The translations under genes were made by a program, and so were the position numbers. From Paraburkholderia dilworthii (GTDB taxonomy: Bacteria; Pseudomonadota; Gammaproteobacteria; Burkholderiales; Burkholderiaceae): a stretch of DNA of 56,224 nucleotides. A model generated the notes under the pieces. The model saw only the letters and a list, made by a program, of their open reading frames with translations, was not told the origin of the DNA and made no database searches. The stretch is taken from the NCBI RefSeq assembly GCF_000472525.1, contig NZ_AWZT01000045.1, positions 1-56,224 of the forward strand. Direction: 5' to 3'. How positions within the stretch are numbered: position 1 is the stretch's first letter; each line of letters starts with the position of its first letter. Of this stretch, positions 24,414 through 33,300 are shown in pieces.

Positions 24414-25088
24414 CTAGAACTTCATCCCGACGCCTATTCCCAGTACCAGTGGGTCGATGTCCAGTCGGCCCAACGAACTGCCGCCGACCGAGGCGTCCGT
24501 GTGCATCCAGATCTTCTTGATATCCGCGTTGAGAAAGACGGTCTTCGTGATCTGCACGTCGACGCCAGCCTGCACCGCCGGACCGAAGCTACTGCGTGAC
24601 ACCTGGATGCCTTCGGGGCCCGCGCTCAGGCCGTCGTTGTAGAAGTACGTGTAGTTGACTCCCGCGCCGACATACGGTCGGATCATGCCAGCATGGTTGA
24701 AGTGATATTGCAGCAGCAGCGTCGGTGGTAGCACATTCACGCCACCCAGATCGCCGAGGCCAGACGTCACGTGGTGCCGCGAGGTGCCGAGAATCAGCTC
24801 GACGCCGATCGCGTCGCGGATCATATAGGTCAGGTCCAACTCCGGCACGAGTGCGTTATTGACACCCACGCCGAGCGACGACAATGTGCCGCTGGTATGT
24901 ACTTCCGGCTCGATCGAGATGGCACGCAGACGCACGAGCACGTCACCGGCGTGGACCCCATCCGCCAGCACCTCGCCCGCCATCGTGCTTCCGTTCGCGC
25001 TTACATCATCCGCGTATGCCCGCACTTCGAACAAACCGGTAGCGCACAGGCTTGTCACGATCATCACGGCCTTAATCATGTGCTTCAT
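24414..25088 (-). CDS. OmpW-family outer-membrane beta-barrel protein
   Basis: A 224-residue protein with a signal peptide (MKHMIKAVMIVTSLCATGLF...RAYA) followed by OmpW-type strands: VLVRLRAISIEPE, PELDLTYMIRDAIGVELILG, LPPTLLLQYHFN, GMIRPYVGAGVNYTYFY, FLNADIKKIWMHTD and the C-terminal VLGIGVGMKF ending in Phe, as outer-membrane proteins do. OmpW proteins form narrow hydrophobic channels. It lies among minus-strand nif-accessory genes and may be expressed under microaerobic conditions. Confidence 0.92.
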   Translation of the reverse strand: MKHMIKAVMIVTSLCATGLFEVRAYADDVSANGSTMAGEVLADGVHAGDVLVRLRAISIEPEVHTSGTLSSLGVGVNNALVPELDLTYMIRDAIGVELILGTSRHHVTSGLGDLGGVNVLPPTLLLQYHFNHAGMIRPYVGAGVNYTYFYNDGLSAGPEGIQVSRSSFGPAVQAGVDVQITKTVFLNADIKKIWMHTDASVGGSSLGRLDIDPLVLGIGVGMKF

Positions 25089-25690
25089 CGCTTTCCCCTT
25101 GTTGATGTATGCGGGGAATTGTCGACGCGCAAATCAGGGCTGCCCTTGCGCAGGATCAACCGGTCCCGAGCCCGAAGTCAAGATGCGACATCGGGTCACA
25201 CGTCGGAACGTCGAGATAGCGAGAGCCTTGAGGCTGGACTATTGGCCTTCAACCTCATTGACTGGTACCCAGGATGTTTCTCGCACCGGGAGACACCGAT
25301 TTCGCAGCAATTGCCGGACTGCCTGCAGCCGCCGAACGCGACAGTCATGCGTGATGCTTCGCAGTTGAGATCAATCTGGCGGGTGCGAACATCGACACGA
25401 GCTGGCAGGGGCGTGCCGTCCCGTTGTCCGGTCGCAGGCACGTAATTTCAGGTGGCCGCCTTCGCGAGATTGCGCGCCTGAGCGTAGCGTTATTCCAGAA
25501 CGAACGTCCGTGTATATCACAAACATGTCCCGCGCCTCGCCTCTCACCTACACAGGACTATCGCGCTCACGACACCTCGTATTGAAACAGATCAGCGCTT
25601 TCCGGGTTCCATGCAGGACAATCGGGCAGCCGTGTTCGCCGCGCTGTCCGCGCGGAAGGATTTATTAGTGACTCTGATCATTCATCGACC
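25089..25690. other. Gene-free stretch between ompW and IS701 debris
   Basis: No gene, repeat or clear regulatory site is recognised. The part near 25089 presumably holds the ompW promoter; I saw no convincing -24/-12 element there. Confidence 0.4.
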
Positions 25691-26310
25691 GCGAGCCGTA
25701 TGCGCGACAGGTGTGGACCGATGACCGGGCGCACTGCAAGCAGGCAGGCATTCGGGGACAGTGACGTTTGCAACGAAGGCGCAGCTCGCGCGCAGAATGC
25801 TCGAGCGCGTGCCGGATGACGAAGTACCGTGCGCATGGGTCACGGCAGAGGAGGTGTACGGTGGCGACCGGCACCTGAGGCTGTGGCTCGAATCGCGCGA
25901 ACAGCCCTTCGTGCTGGCGGTCGCGAACAATGAGCTGCTGTGGTGGAAGAGACCCGATTATGTGCGTGCCGACCGGATCGTGGAAGCGCTTGCCCGCACA
26001 GTCCTGGCGGCGTCTTTCGGTAGGCGCTGGGTCCAAGGGCGGGCGTCCGTGCGACTGGGCGCTCACGCTGTTATGGCGCCTGCAGATTACCCCGAGCAGC
26101 GCCGTTTCGAACACTACCTGCTGGCGCGGCGCAGCCTCGATGAAAAGCGCGAAACAAGCGTATTACGTGGTCTACGCGCCGAGCCGCTCAGCCACACGGC
26201 AGACACTGGCCAATGTCGTGGGCCGCCGGTGGGAGCCACTCAGCGTCCGGGAGATTCGACGACTGTTGTGCCGAGTGTTATGGCAGGCCATCCATGCGAT
26301 CAATCACGTG
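25690..26310 (+). pseudogene. IS701-family transposase remnant
   Basis: Pieces in at least two frames resemble the IS701-type DDE transposase: TKAQLARRMLERVPDDEVPC, AWVTAEEVYGGDRHLRLWLE, QPFVLAVANNELLWW, then YYVVYAPSRSATRQTLANVV and GRRWE in a shifted frame, and a degenerate C-terminus (REIRRLLCRVLW). The N-terminal third is absent. It separates ompW from the ankyrin/rhodanese genes. Confidence 0.7.
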
Positions 26311-26370
26311 CACGACGGGTTTGACACATCGACGTCAGCCACCGATGCACGATGGCCGCCGACCACGTCC

Positions 26371-26644
26371 TATACATCGGTAAATCCGCAGTCCGCAGAA
26401 CATCTGCGCCTACGCCTGGCTGGCGTTGCCCTTATAGCAATAGATCAGCACGGGCCGCTGCCGGTCGGTGCGCAACAGCGGTGCGTCCTCGTTCGCGGGC
26501 TAGAGGCGCACGGCACCGGGCCAGCCATCGCGTGCCTAACTGGCGGCGTCGCGCGCGTCGAGCAGCAGCGCGTCCGGGGCGTCGCGCCAGCGACGTGCGG
26601 ACCTGGTCGAACGTGAGGAGACGAGACACGCGTTCGCCATTCAT
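26371..26644 (-). pseudogene. Rhodanese-like protein, broken
   Basis: Starting at 26644 (MNGERVSRLLTFDQVRTSLA) the sequence reads, across a frameshift and several in-frame stops, ALLLDARDAAS and then RPVLIYCYKGNASQA. This is the active-site loop of a single-domain rhodanese with its catalytic Cys (CYKGNAS). Such small rhodaneses are common in nif clusters and may handle sulfur for Fe-S assembly. It lies 75 bases after the ankyrin gene on the same strand. Confidence 0.65.
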
Positions 26645-26719
26645 CTTCCGATCTCCTGTCGACGATGCGGGCCGTACCGGGTTCGCTGCCGATGGGCTCG
26701 TTGACCGATGGCTCACATC

Positions 26720-27307
26720 TCAGAGGAGGACCGGTGCTGTGGTGATCCGTTGCGTGCCCGCTCCTTCCATCTGTCGGGCCGTGCACAGCAGTTGCAGCCC
26801 GAGGTCGGCTGCCATGTCGAGCGCGCTGCGGCCATCCGGTGCGCACAGTTCTGCGTTCGCCCCATTCGCAAGCAGCATCTGCACGACGTCGAGGCGAGCG
26901 CTCGCGGCTGCCTGCATCAGGCATGTGATGTCGTCGTCGTTCACATGGTCGATCGGCGCGCCGGCGTCGATCAGCCGCAGGATGGTCGCGGGGCCGCCGT
27001 GCAGGCACGCGAACCAGAGCGCATGGTTGCCGTTGTCATCGAGCGCGTCGGCGCATGCGCCGAATGCGAGCAACGCTTCGACCACCGTGTCCTCGCCATG
27101 TTGCGCGGCGCGCATCAATGGGGTTTCGCCGTTCACGCAGCGCGAATGCGGATCAGGGAAGCTGTGGTACGCCAGCCAGGTGGAAAGTGCGGCGGGCACG
27201 ACCGTTTCGAGTTGTGCATCGGCGTTCCGGACAACGCGCGAGACCAGGCATTCGCGGACGACGAAAACAGTGTCGGTATGTATGATCATGGTCGCCTTCG
27301 GGTGCAA
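26720..27307 (-). CDS. Ankyrin-repeat protein, nif-associated
   Basis: A protein of up to 195 residues with about three to four ankyrin repeats: GETPLMRAAQHGEDTVVEAL, GNHALWFACLHGGPATILRL, DDITCLMQAAASARLDVVQM and DGRSALDMAADLGLQLL. The segment before the repeats (FVVRECLVSRVVRNADAQ) is unique. An internal ATG (about 27289, MIIHTD) is an equally good start. It is the third gene of a minus-strand set behind the truncated-haemoglobin gene. Ankyrin proteins mediate protein contacts; the partner is unknown. Confidence 0.75.
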   Translation of the reverse strand: MHPKATMIIHTDTVFVVRECLVSRVVRNADAQLETVVPAALSTWLAYHSFPDPHSRCVNGETPLMRAAQHGEDTVVEALLAFGACADALDDNGNHALWFACLHGGPATILRLIDAGAPIDHVNDDDITCLMQAAASARLDVVQMLLANGANAELCAPDGRSALDMAADLGLQLLCTARQMEGAGTQRITTAPVLL

Positions 27308-27359
27308 GGGAACATCGGTTGGCGCAGCCGCGCGGGCGGCAGCCGTTGGGCCCCGCGCT

Positions 27360-27968
27360 TCAGACAGGCCGGTTCTCGTTGGGGTTGCGCACCGGCCCCA
27401 TCAATTCAAGCCCTTCGCTGTAGGTGATCAGGTCGAAGGTCACGTCGAACTTTATGGCCGCGTCCGCTACCGTATCCAGCTTGCCGCCTGAGTCCTTCTT
27501 CTTCAATTCGTTCTTTTCGAGGTGCAGCAGTTGGAGCATCTCGTTGTAGACGGTGGACTCGAAAATCGGCAACACATAGAACATCGCGTCCTTGTATGGC
27601 ACCTGATATCGCTTGCTCAGGTCGATGTTGTCGCAAAAAAGAAAGTATTTGCCACCCGCCGAGAGCGTGTCGCTGAGCACCTCGGCCACGTCCTTCAGAT
27701 GCTCGAAGCTCAACAGATACCCGGCGAAGAACGGCAAGTGCTTATGGCCGATCGTCGCGCATGCCATCACCTGATCGCAGGTCAGCTCCGGCGGCCGAGC
27801 TTCGTCTGCGAGCTTCGGGGCAAACCGCAGCGCAAGTTCGCCGCGGAAGCCGACCCGGCCGAACTTGTTCGTCAGCCCCTTGAGAACCGGGTTGAGCAGA
27901 CGGCCTTCGTGTTCGAGACGGGCGAACGCGGTGTCGTCGATTTCCTTGTGGGCGAGCGTTTCGGTCAT
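27360..27968 (-). CDS. 202-residue protein of unknown function, linked to haemoglobin gene
   Basis: From ATG 27968 this is a 202-residue soluble protein (the frame is open to 28007). Features: LEHEGRLLNPVLKGLTNKFG, an ACATIGHKHLPFFAGYLLSF segment with His residues, a helical centre (VAEVLSDTLSAGGKYFLFCD), a Lys/Glu-rich stretch (HLEKNELKKKDSGGK) and a C-terminal TFDLITYSEGLELMGPVRNP. I do not recognise a family. It follows the truncated-haemoglobin gene by 35 bases and precedes the ankyrin gene, so it likely acts with them in microaerobic or nitrogen-fixing cells. Confidence 0.7.
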   Translation of the reverse strand: MTETLAHKEIDDTAFARLEHEGRLLNPVLKGLTNKFGRVGFRGELALRFAPKLADEARPPELTCDQVMACATIGHKHLPFFAGYLLSFEHLKDVAEVLSDTLSAGGKYFLFCDNIDLSKRYQVPYKDAMFYVLPIFESTVYNEMLQLLHLEKNELKKKDSGGKLDTVADAAIKFDVTFDLITYSEGLELMGPVRNPNENRPV

Positions 27969-28003
27969 CACAGATCCTTGGATTAAACAGCGTTGAAGAG
28001 GAT

Positions 28004-28423
28004 TCACGTCTGCGTATTGCGCATCCGGTCGGCGATTTTGAAAAAGGCCTGCATCAGTTCTTCACGCAGCGCCGGAGCGACACCCGTGTCGTCGAACGCG
28101 GCGCGCATGCAAGCTAGCCACGCATCCCGTTCGGCGGTGCCGATCGCGAATGGGGCATGACGCGTGTGCAACCGTGGTTGGCCACGCTGTGCTGAGTACT
28201 GCTTGTCGGCGCCGAGCCATTCGCACAGATAAAGCACAAGCACCGCCTTCGTCGAAGACAGGTCCGGGTGATGCATCGCGCGAATGCGCTGCGCGTCGGC
28301 CCGCGTATCCATGTGCCGATAGAACGCGTCGACCAGGCGGATGACGGCGGTCTCGCCGCCTAGACGGTTGAAGTGCGTCTCCCGCGGCACGGGTCGCGAA
28401 GGTTGGGTGGCTGGTGTGTCCAT
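28004..28423 (-). CDS. Group II truncated haemoglobin
   Basis: A 139-residue 2-on-2 globin. Family features: FNRLGGETAVIRLVDAFYRH (GG motif near the start), MHHPDLSSTKAVLVLYLCEW with the B/E-helix residues, and RLHTRHAPFAIG carrying the proximal His, followed by WLACMRAAFDD. Group II truncated haemoglobins bind O2 or NO and can protect against oxygen or nitrosative stress, which would suit nitrogenase. It is transcribed away from nifH. The ATG at 28423 is chosen as the last good start before the globin domain. Confidence 0.85.
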   Translation of the reverse strand: MDTPATQPSRPVPRETHFNRLGGETAVIRLVDAFYRHMDTRADAQRIRAMHHPDLSSTKAVLVLYLCEWLGADKQYSAQRGQPRLHTRHAPFAIGTAERDAWLACMRAAFDDTGVAPALREELMQAFFKIADRMRNTQT

Positions 28424-28435
28424 GGCGCGATCAAT

Positions 28436-28450
28436 GCAATAACCGAACCA
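28436..28450 (-). promoter_or_regulatory. Possible divergent sigma-54 promoter
   Basis: On the minus strand TGGTTC-GGTTA-TTGC keeps the invariant GG-N10-GC with two mismatches. However, it ends only 13 bases before the chosen globin ATG, so the leader would be almost absent unless translation starts further in. The TGT-N10-ACA site at 28554 lies about 104 bases away and could serve both directions. Confidence 0.3.
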
Positions 28451-28553
28451 GGCCGCAAGCCGGCCATTGTCCGGCTGCACGCAGGCCAATGCCGCAGAAA
28501 TCGCACGACAAACGCGCCCGAATGGTTTCATTGGCGACGAAGTTAATGTGGTT

Positions 28554-28569
28554 TGTCGCGAAATCGACA
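28554..28569. promoter_or_regulatory. NifA upstream activator site for nifHDK
   Basis: A perfect TGT-N10-ACA with spacer CGCGAAATCG, 78 bases before the nifH -24 element. It is near-identical in its spacer to the nifB site. Confidence 0.8.
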
Positions 28570-28647
28570 GGACAGAAGGGGGAGCAAAGGTCCCGAACCA
28601 ACCGTCGCAGCGCGGGGGGCGGACGCGACGCAGTACCGCTGGTGGCG

Positions 28648-28662
28648 TGGCACAGAAGCTGC
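28648..28662 (+). promoter_or_regulatory. Sigma-54 promoter of nifHDK
   Basis: TGGCAC-AGAAG-CTGC has a perfect -24 hexamer and one mismatch in the -12 block. It predicts a leader of about 125 bases before the nifH ATG. Confidence 0.8.
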
Positions 28663-28798
28663 GTTTGGAGTCCAACGCGGACACAGGTCCGGCCGATGCG
28701 TGACTCGATATAAGAAGACCCATACAGGCACGACAGGCTGACATGGTCGCGGTTACGCAACCCTGGTTTCAACCCTTCTTCCTGAATGGAGAAATGCA

Positions 28799-29680
28799 AT
28801 GTCTAAACTTCGGCAAATCGCCTTCTACGGTAAAGGCGGTATCGGCAAGTCGACCACCTCGCAGAACACCCTGGCCGCCCTGACTGAACTCGGGCAGAAG
28901 ATCCTGATCGTCGGCTGCGATCCCAAAGCGGACTCTACCCGTCTGATCCTGCATGCAAAGGCGCAGGACACCATCCTGTCGCTAGCGGCCGAAGCCGGCT
29001 CGGTGGAGGACCTCGAACTCGAGGACGTGATGAAGATCGGCTACCGCAACATCCGTTGCGTGGAGTCCGGCGGTCCGGAACCGGGCGTCGGCTGCGCGGG
29101 CCGTGGCGTCATCACGTCGATCAACTTCCTCGAAGAAAACGGCGCCTATGACGGCGTGGACTACGTGTCGTACGACGTGCTTGGCGACGTGGTGTGCGGC
29201 GGTTTCGCAATGCCGATTCGTGAGAACAAGGCGCAGGAAATCTACATTGTGATGTCCGGCGAAATGATGGCCATGTATGCGGCCAACAACATTTCAAAGG
29301 GCATTCTGAAGTACGCGAACAGCGGCGGTGTGCGGATCGGCGGGCTCGTGTGCAACGAGCGTCAGACCGACAAGGAACTCGAACTCGCCGAAGCGCTGGC
29401 GAAGATGCTCGGTTCGAAGCTGATCCACTTCGTGCCGCGCGATAACATCGTGCAGCACGCCGAGCTGCGCCGCATGACGGTGATCGAGTTCGCGCCCGAA
29501 TCCAAACAGGCGGAAGAGTATCGCCAGCTCGCCACCAAGGTGCACAACAACGCGGGCAACGGCACGATCCCGACGCCGATCACGATGGATCAACTGGAAG
29601 ACCTGTTAATGGAGCACGGAATCATGACGTCCGTCGACGAATCGCAAGTCGGCAGGCCTGCAGCGGAACTGACCGCCTAA
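28799..29680 (+). CDS. nifH: NifH, nitrogenase iron protein
   Basis: The 293-residue dinitrogenase reductase: a homodimer with one bridging [4Fe-4S] cluster that passes electrons to NifDK with MgATP hydrolysis. Visible: P-loop FYGKGGIGKSTTSQNTLAAL, switch I region GCDPKADSTRLIL, cluster cysteines in GVGCAGRGV and VLGDVVCGGFAMPI, and the Arg of GCAGRGV that is the target of DraT-type ADP-ribosylation. A GGAG ribosome site precedes the ATG. First gene of the nifHDK operon; intact. Confidence 0.99.
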   Translation: MSKLRQIAFYGKGGIGKSTTSQNTLAALTELGQKILIVGCDPKADSTRLILHAKAQDTILSLAAEAGSVEDLELEDVMKIGYRNIRCVESGGPEPGVGCAGRGVITSINFLEENGAYDGVDYVSYDVLGDVVCGGFAMPIRENKAQEIYIVMSGEMMAMYAANNISKGILKYANSGGVRIGGLVCNERQTDKELELAEALAKMLGSKLIHFVPRDNIVQHAELRRMTVIEFAPESKQAEEYRQLATKVHNNAGNGTIPTPITMDQLEDLLMEHGIMTSVDESQVGRPAAELTA

Positions 29681-29698
29681 GCGAGCGCCGCTGCGCGC

Positions 29699-29733
29699 GG
29701 CCCGGTGTTCTCCTTCACGCGATGAACCGGGCC
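29699..29733 (+). terminator. Stem-loop between nifH and nifD
   Basis: An 8-bp perfect stem GGCCCGGT / ACCGGGCC encloses a 19-nt loop 18 bases after the nifH stop. There is no U-tract, so it is more likely an mRNA-stabilising or processing hairpin (or partial attenuator) that would favour excess NifH over NifDK than a full terminator. Confidence 0.6.
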
Positions 29734-29783
29734 ATGCCGGCCACCCGCTGCCAGGCTTGATACTCACCCTATGGAGCATTCGC

Positions 29784-31247
29784 ATGAGCGTCACTGTTGA
29801 AGAGCGCAAGGCCGCGAACAAGGCCCTGATCGATGAAGTGCTGAAGGCCTATCCGGAGAAGATGGCCAAACGGCGCGCCAAGCATTTGGGCACCTTCGAG
29901 GACGGCAAGCCCGACTGTGGTGTGAAATCGAACATCAAGTCGTTGCCGGGCGTGATGACGATTCGCGGTTGCGCGTACGCCGGCTCGAAGGGCGTGGTCT
30001 GGGGACCCATCAAGGACATGATCCACATCAGTCATGGTCCGGTCGGTTGCGGCCAGTACTCGTGGGCCGCGCGTCGCAACTACTACATCGGGACTACCGG
30101 TATCGACACCTTCGTGACGATGCAGTTCACGTCGGACTTCCAGGAAAAGGACATCGTCTTCGGCGGCGACAAGAAGCTCGACAAGCTCATCGACGAGATT
30201 CAGGAACTGTTTCCGCTGAACAAGGGCCTCTCGATCCAGAGTGAATGCCCGATCGGCCTGATCGGAGATGACATCGAGGCGGTCTCGAAGAAGAAGAGTG
30301 CGCAGTATGAAGGGCACACCATTGTGCCGGTGCGCTGCGAAGGCTTTCGCGGCGTCAGCCAGTCGCTGGGCCACCATCTGGCTAACGATGCGATTCGAGA
30401 CTGGATATTCGACAAGGCCGATCCGGACAAGCGGCCCGAATTTGTTTCGACGCCTTACGATGTTGCGATCATCGGCGATTACAACATCGGCGGCGATGCC
30501 TGGTCGAGCCGGATTCTGCTCGAAGAGATCGGCCTGCGCGTGATCGCGCAATGGTCGGGGGACGGCTCGATCGCGGAGCTTGAGAACACGCCCAAGGCCA
30601 AGCTCAATTTGCTGCATTGCTACCGCTCGATGAACTATATCAGCCGGCACATGGAAGAAAAGTACTGCATTCCGTGGGTGGAATACAACTTCTTCGGCCC
30701 GTCGATGATCGAGAAGAGCCTGCGCGAGATCGCCAGTCACTTCGACGACACCATCAAAGCCAACGCGGAGAGGGTGATCGCCAGGTATCGACCCTTGGTC
30801 GACGCGGTGAACGCGAAGTTCAGAGCGCGCCTGCAGGACAAGACCGTGATGCTGTTCGTTGGCGGCCTGCGTCCGCGCCACGTGATCGGCGCCTACCAAG
30901 ACCTCGGCATGAACGTGGTCGGCACCGGCTACGAATTCGGTCACAACGACGACTATCAACGCACCACGCACTACGTGAAGGACGGCACACTGATTTACGA
31001 CGACGTGACCGGCTACGAGTTCGAGAGGTTCGTCGAACAGGCCCGGCCCGATCTGGTCGGCTCCGGCATCAAGGAAAAGTACGTGTTCCAGAAGATGGGC
31101 GTGCCGTTTCGCCAGATGCACAGCTGGGACTATTCCGGTCCATATCACGGCTACGACGGCTTCGCCATTTTCGCGCGCGACATGGACATGGCCATTTCCA
31201 GCCCGGTGTGGGGGCTCGCCAAGGCGCCATGGAAGAAAAAAACCTAA
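29784..31247 (+). CDS. nifD: NifD, MoFe protein alpha subunit
   Basis: The 487-residue alpha chain. P-cluster cysteines are in IRGCAYAG, GPVGCGQYS and QSECPIG. The FeMo-co ligands are the Cys in LLHCYRSMNY and the His in FRQMHSWDYSGPYHGYDG. The ATG at 29784 follows a GGAG site and gives the normal N-terminus MSVTVEERKAANKAL. Standard length, intact, followed by nifK. Confidence 0.99.
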   Translation: MSVTVEERKAANKALIDEVLKAYPEKMAKRRAKHLGTFEDGKPDCGVKSNIKSLPGVMTIRGCAYAGSKGVVWGPIKDMIHISHGPVGCGQYSWAARRNYYIGTTGIDTFVTMQFTSDFQEKDIVFGGDKKLDKLIDEIQELFPLNKGLSIQSECPIGLIGDDIEAVSKKKSAQYEGHTIVPVRCEGFRGVSQSLGHHLANDAIRDWIFDKADPDKRPEFVSTPYDVAIIGDYNIGGDAWSSRILLEEIGLRVIAQWSGDGSIAELENTPKAKLNLLHCYRSMNYISRHMEEKYCIPWVEYNFFGPSMIEKSLREIASHFDDTIKANAERVIARYRPLVDAVNAKFRARLQDKTVMLFVGGLRPRHVIGAYQDLGMNVVGTGYEFGHNDDYQRTTHYVKDGTLIYDDVTGYEFERFVEQARPDLVGSGIKEKYVFQKMGVPFRQMHSWDYSGPYHGYDGFAIFARDMDMAISSPVWGLAKAPWKKKT

Positions 31248-31249
31248 GC

Positions 31250-31278
31250 GCCGGCCACCGCACCGATCACCGGCCGGC
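31250..31278 (+). terminator. Stem-loop between nifD and nifK
   Basis: A 7-bp GC-only stem GCCGGCC / GGCCGGC with a 15-nt loop lies just after the nifD stop and about 30 bases before nifK. With no U-tract, it is probably a processing or stability element, like the one after nifH. Confidence 0.5.
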
Positions 31279-31309
31279 AGGCCATTGAGTTGAATTTTAG
31301 GAGCATCCC

Positions 31310-32869
31310 TTGCCCCAATCCGCAGACCAGATTCTCGACCAGGAACTCCTGTTCCGTGAGCCCGAGTACCAGAAAATTTTCCGCGTGAAAAAGGAAAATT
31401 TCGAGTTCAACCATTCAGACGAGCAGGTCAAGCAGATCGTCGAGTGGACCAAGAGCGAAGACTACCGGCAAAAGAACTTTGCTCGCGACTCGCTCACCAT
31501 CAACCCGGCCAAGGCCTGCCAGCCGCTCGGCGCAGTATACGTCGCCAACGGCTTCCATAAGACGCTCAGTTTTGTGCATGGCTCGCAGGGCTGTGTAGCG
31601 TTTTACCGCTCGCACTTCTCGCGTCACTTCAAGGAGCCGACGTCGTGCGTCAGCTCGTCGATGACCGAGGACGCGGCGGTGTTCGGCGGCATGAACAACA
31701 TGATCGACGGCCTCGCAAATGCGTACAACCTGTACAAGCCTGACATGATCGCGGTCTCCACGACTTGCATGGCGGAAGTGATCGGCGACGACCTGGATGC
31801 GCTCATCAAGAACGCCAAGCAGAAGGGCAGCGTGCCGGAAGACTATGACGTGCCGTTCGCGCACACTCCGGCCTTCGTCGGCAGCCACGTGACCGGCTAC
31901 GACAACGCGCTCCTCGGCATCCTCAAGCACTTCTGGGACGGCAAGGCCGGCACAGCGACGCCGCTTGTGCGCGTGTCCGATGAGAGCGTTAATTTCATCG
32001 GCGGCTTTGACGGCTACGTGGTCGGTAACATGAAGGAAATTCGCCGCATCTTCGATCTGTTCGGCGTGACGGTGAACATCATCTGCGACCCATCCGAAAC
32101 GTGGAATACGCCGACCGACGGCGAGTTCCGGATGTACGAAGGCGGCACGACCAAGGAGCAAGTCGAGCGCGCCTTGAACGCGAAGGCGACCTTCGTGTTC
32201 CAGGAATACTGCTGCGAGAAGACCAGCAAGTTCATTGGCGAGCATGGCCAACAAGTGGTGGTGCTGAACTCACCGGTTGGGGTCGCGGGCACCGATCAGT
32301 TCCTGATGGAAATCTCGCGCGTGACCGGCAAGCCGATTCCGGCGCAACTGGAGAAGGAGCGAGGCCAGCTCGTCGATGCGATGGCCGACAGCCAGGCCCA
32401 CCTGCACGGCAAGCGCTTTGCACTCTACGGCGACCCGGACCAGATGCTGGGCTACACGCAGTTCCTGCTGGAACTCGGCGCCGAGCCGGCTCACGTGCTG
32501 GCGACCAACGGCAACGAAACCTGGGCTGCGAAGGTGCAGGCGCTGTTCGACGCGTCGCCCTACGGCGCCGGCTGTAAGGTGTACCCGAAACGCGATCTGT
32601 GGCACATGCGCTCACTGCTGTTTACCGAGCCGGTGGATTTCCTGATCGGCAACACCTACGGCAAATATCTCGAGCGCGATACCAAAACGCCGCTGATACG
32701 CATGGTGTTCCCGATCTTCGATCGCCACCATTACCATCGCTTCCCGACGTGGGGCTATGAAGGTGCGTTGAGGGTACTGGTCACGCTGCTGGACGAGTTC
32801 TTCGAAGCGCTCGACGCCAACACGATGGACGTGGCGAAGACCGACTACAGCTACGACATCATTCGCTGA
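31310..32869 (+). CDS. nifK: NifK, MoFe protein beta subunit
   Basis: The 519-residue beta chain. P-cluster cysteines occur in AKACQPLGAVY, GSQGCVAFYR and STTCMAEVIGDD. RDLWHMRSLLFTEPVDFLIG and the C-terminal TDYSYDIIR are typical. The start codon is TTG at 31310, preceded by TTAGGAGCATCCC; no ATG in the right place exists. A weaker TTG start may help set the D:K ratio. Part of a second, decayed nifK lies at 47958-48247. Confidence 0.98.
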   Translation: MPQSADQILDQELLFREPEYQKIFRVKKENFEFNHSDEQVKQIVEWTKSEDYRQKNFARDSLTINPAKACQPLGAVYVANGFHKTLSFVHGSQGCVAFYRSHFSRHFKEPTSCVSSSMTEDAAVFGGMNNMIDGLANAYNLYKPDMIAVSTTCMAEVIGDDLDALIKNAKQKGSVPEDYDVPFAHTPAFVGSHVTGYDNALLGILKHFWDGKAGTATPLVRVSDESVNFIGGFDGYVVGNMKEIRRIFDLFGVTVNIICDPSETWNTPTDGEFRMYEGGTTKEQVERALNAKATFVFQEYCCEKTSKFIGEHGQQVVVLNSPVGVAGTDQFLMEISRVTGKPIPAQLEKERGQLVDAMADSQAHLHGKRFALYGDPDQMLGYTQFLLELGAEPAHVLATNGNETWAAKVQALFDASPYGAGCKVYPKRDLWHMRSLLFTEPVDFLIGNTYGKYLERDTKTPLIRMVFPIFDRHHYHRFPTWGYEGALRVLVTLLDEFFEALDANTMDVAKTDYSYDIIR

Positions 32870-32885
32870 CGAGGAGAGCGTGGCC

Positions 32886-33268
32886 ATGGCAGACACAGCA
32901 GATGCATTGGGCGCGGTAGATGCACTTTTGGTCAGGATGACGCAGACCGACCGTAAGGTCGAGGTCATCAACGGCTGGTGCTGCCTAGCCGGTGTGGGCA
33001 AGTCGATCACCTCGTCCCGCAGTTCGAACGCCCGAGCCGGCAGGTGATAGCCCAGGTGCTGCCGGAGAGCCGCGCCCGTGTGCGCCGATTGCCGTTGACG
33101 CACGAGGAGATTCCGATTGCGCAGAGTGCGTTGTCGGCGGCTTCGGAGCAGTTCGACGGAGCCCGGCGGGCATTGCGCCGCGGTCACCTCGTGCGGTGTG
33201 GGCGAAGATTGCGGCGAGGGGTGTCGAGTAGCGGGCAAGCTGAAAACGAAACCACTCGCTGTATGTAG
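32886..33268 (+). pseudogene. Hypothetical protein after nifK, frameshifted
   Basis: The ATG at 32886 (16 bases after nifK) opens MADTADALGAVDALLVRMTQ...VEVINGWCCLAGVG and stops at 33048 after a nonsense tail. A second frame from about 32997 continues plausibly (VDHLVPQFERPSRQVIAQVL, RLPLTHEEIPIAQSALSAAS, EQFDGARRALRRGHL) to a TAG at 33266. One base lost or gained near 32998 explains both. A restored product would be about 127 residues. Function not recognised; it would be the fourth gene of the nifHDK operon. Confidence 0.55.
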
Positions 33269-33300
33269 CTAGCCTGCATGACGAACCTCAGGGAGCGGGG

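Noticed and set aside
28436..28450. Firm divergent sigma-54 promoter for the haemoglobin gene
   Set aside because: The element would leave almost no leader before the chosen start codon, so it is listed only as a low-confidence possibility.
29769..31148. 459-codon open frame on the minus strand across nifD
   Set aside because: It is an antisense shadow of nifD caused by high-GC codon bias; nifD is unmistakable and the antisense frame has no family motif or start signal.
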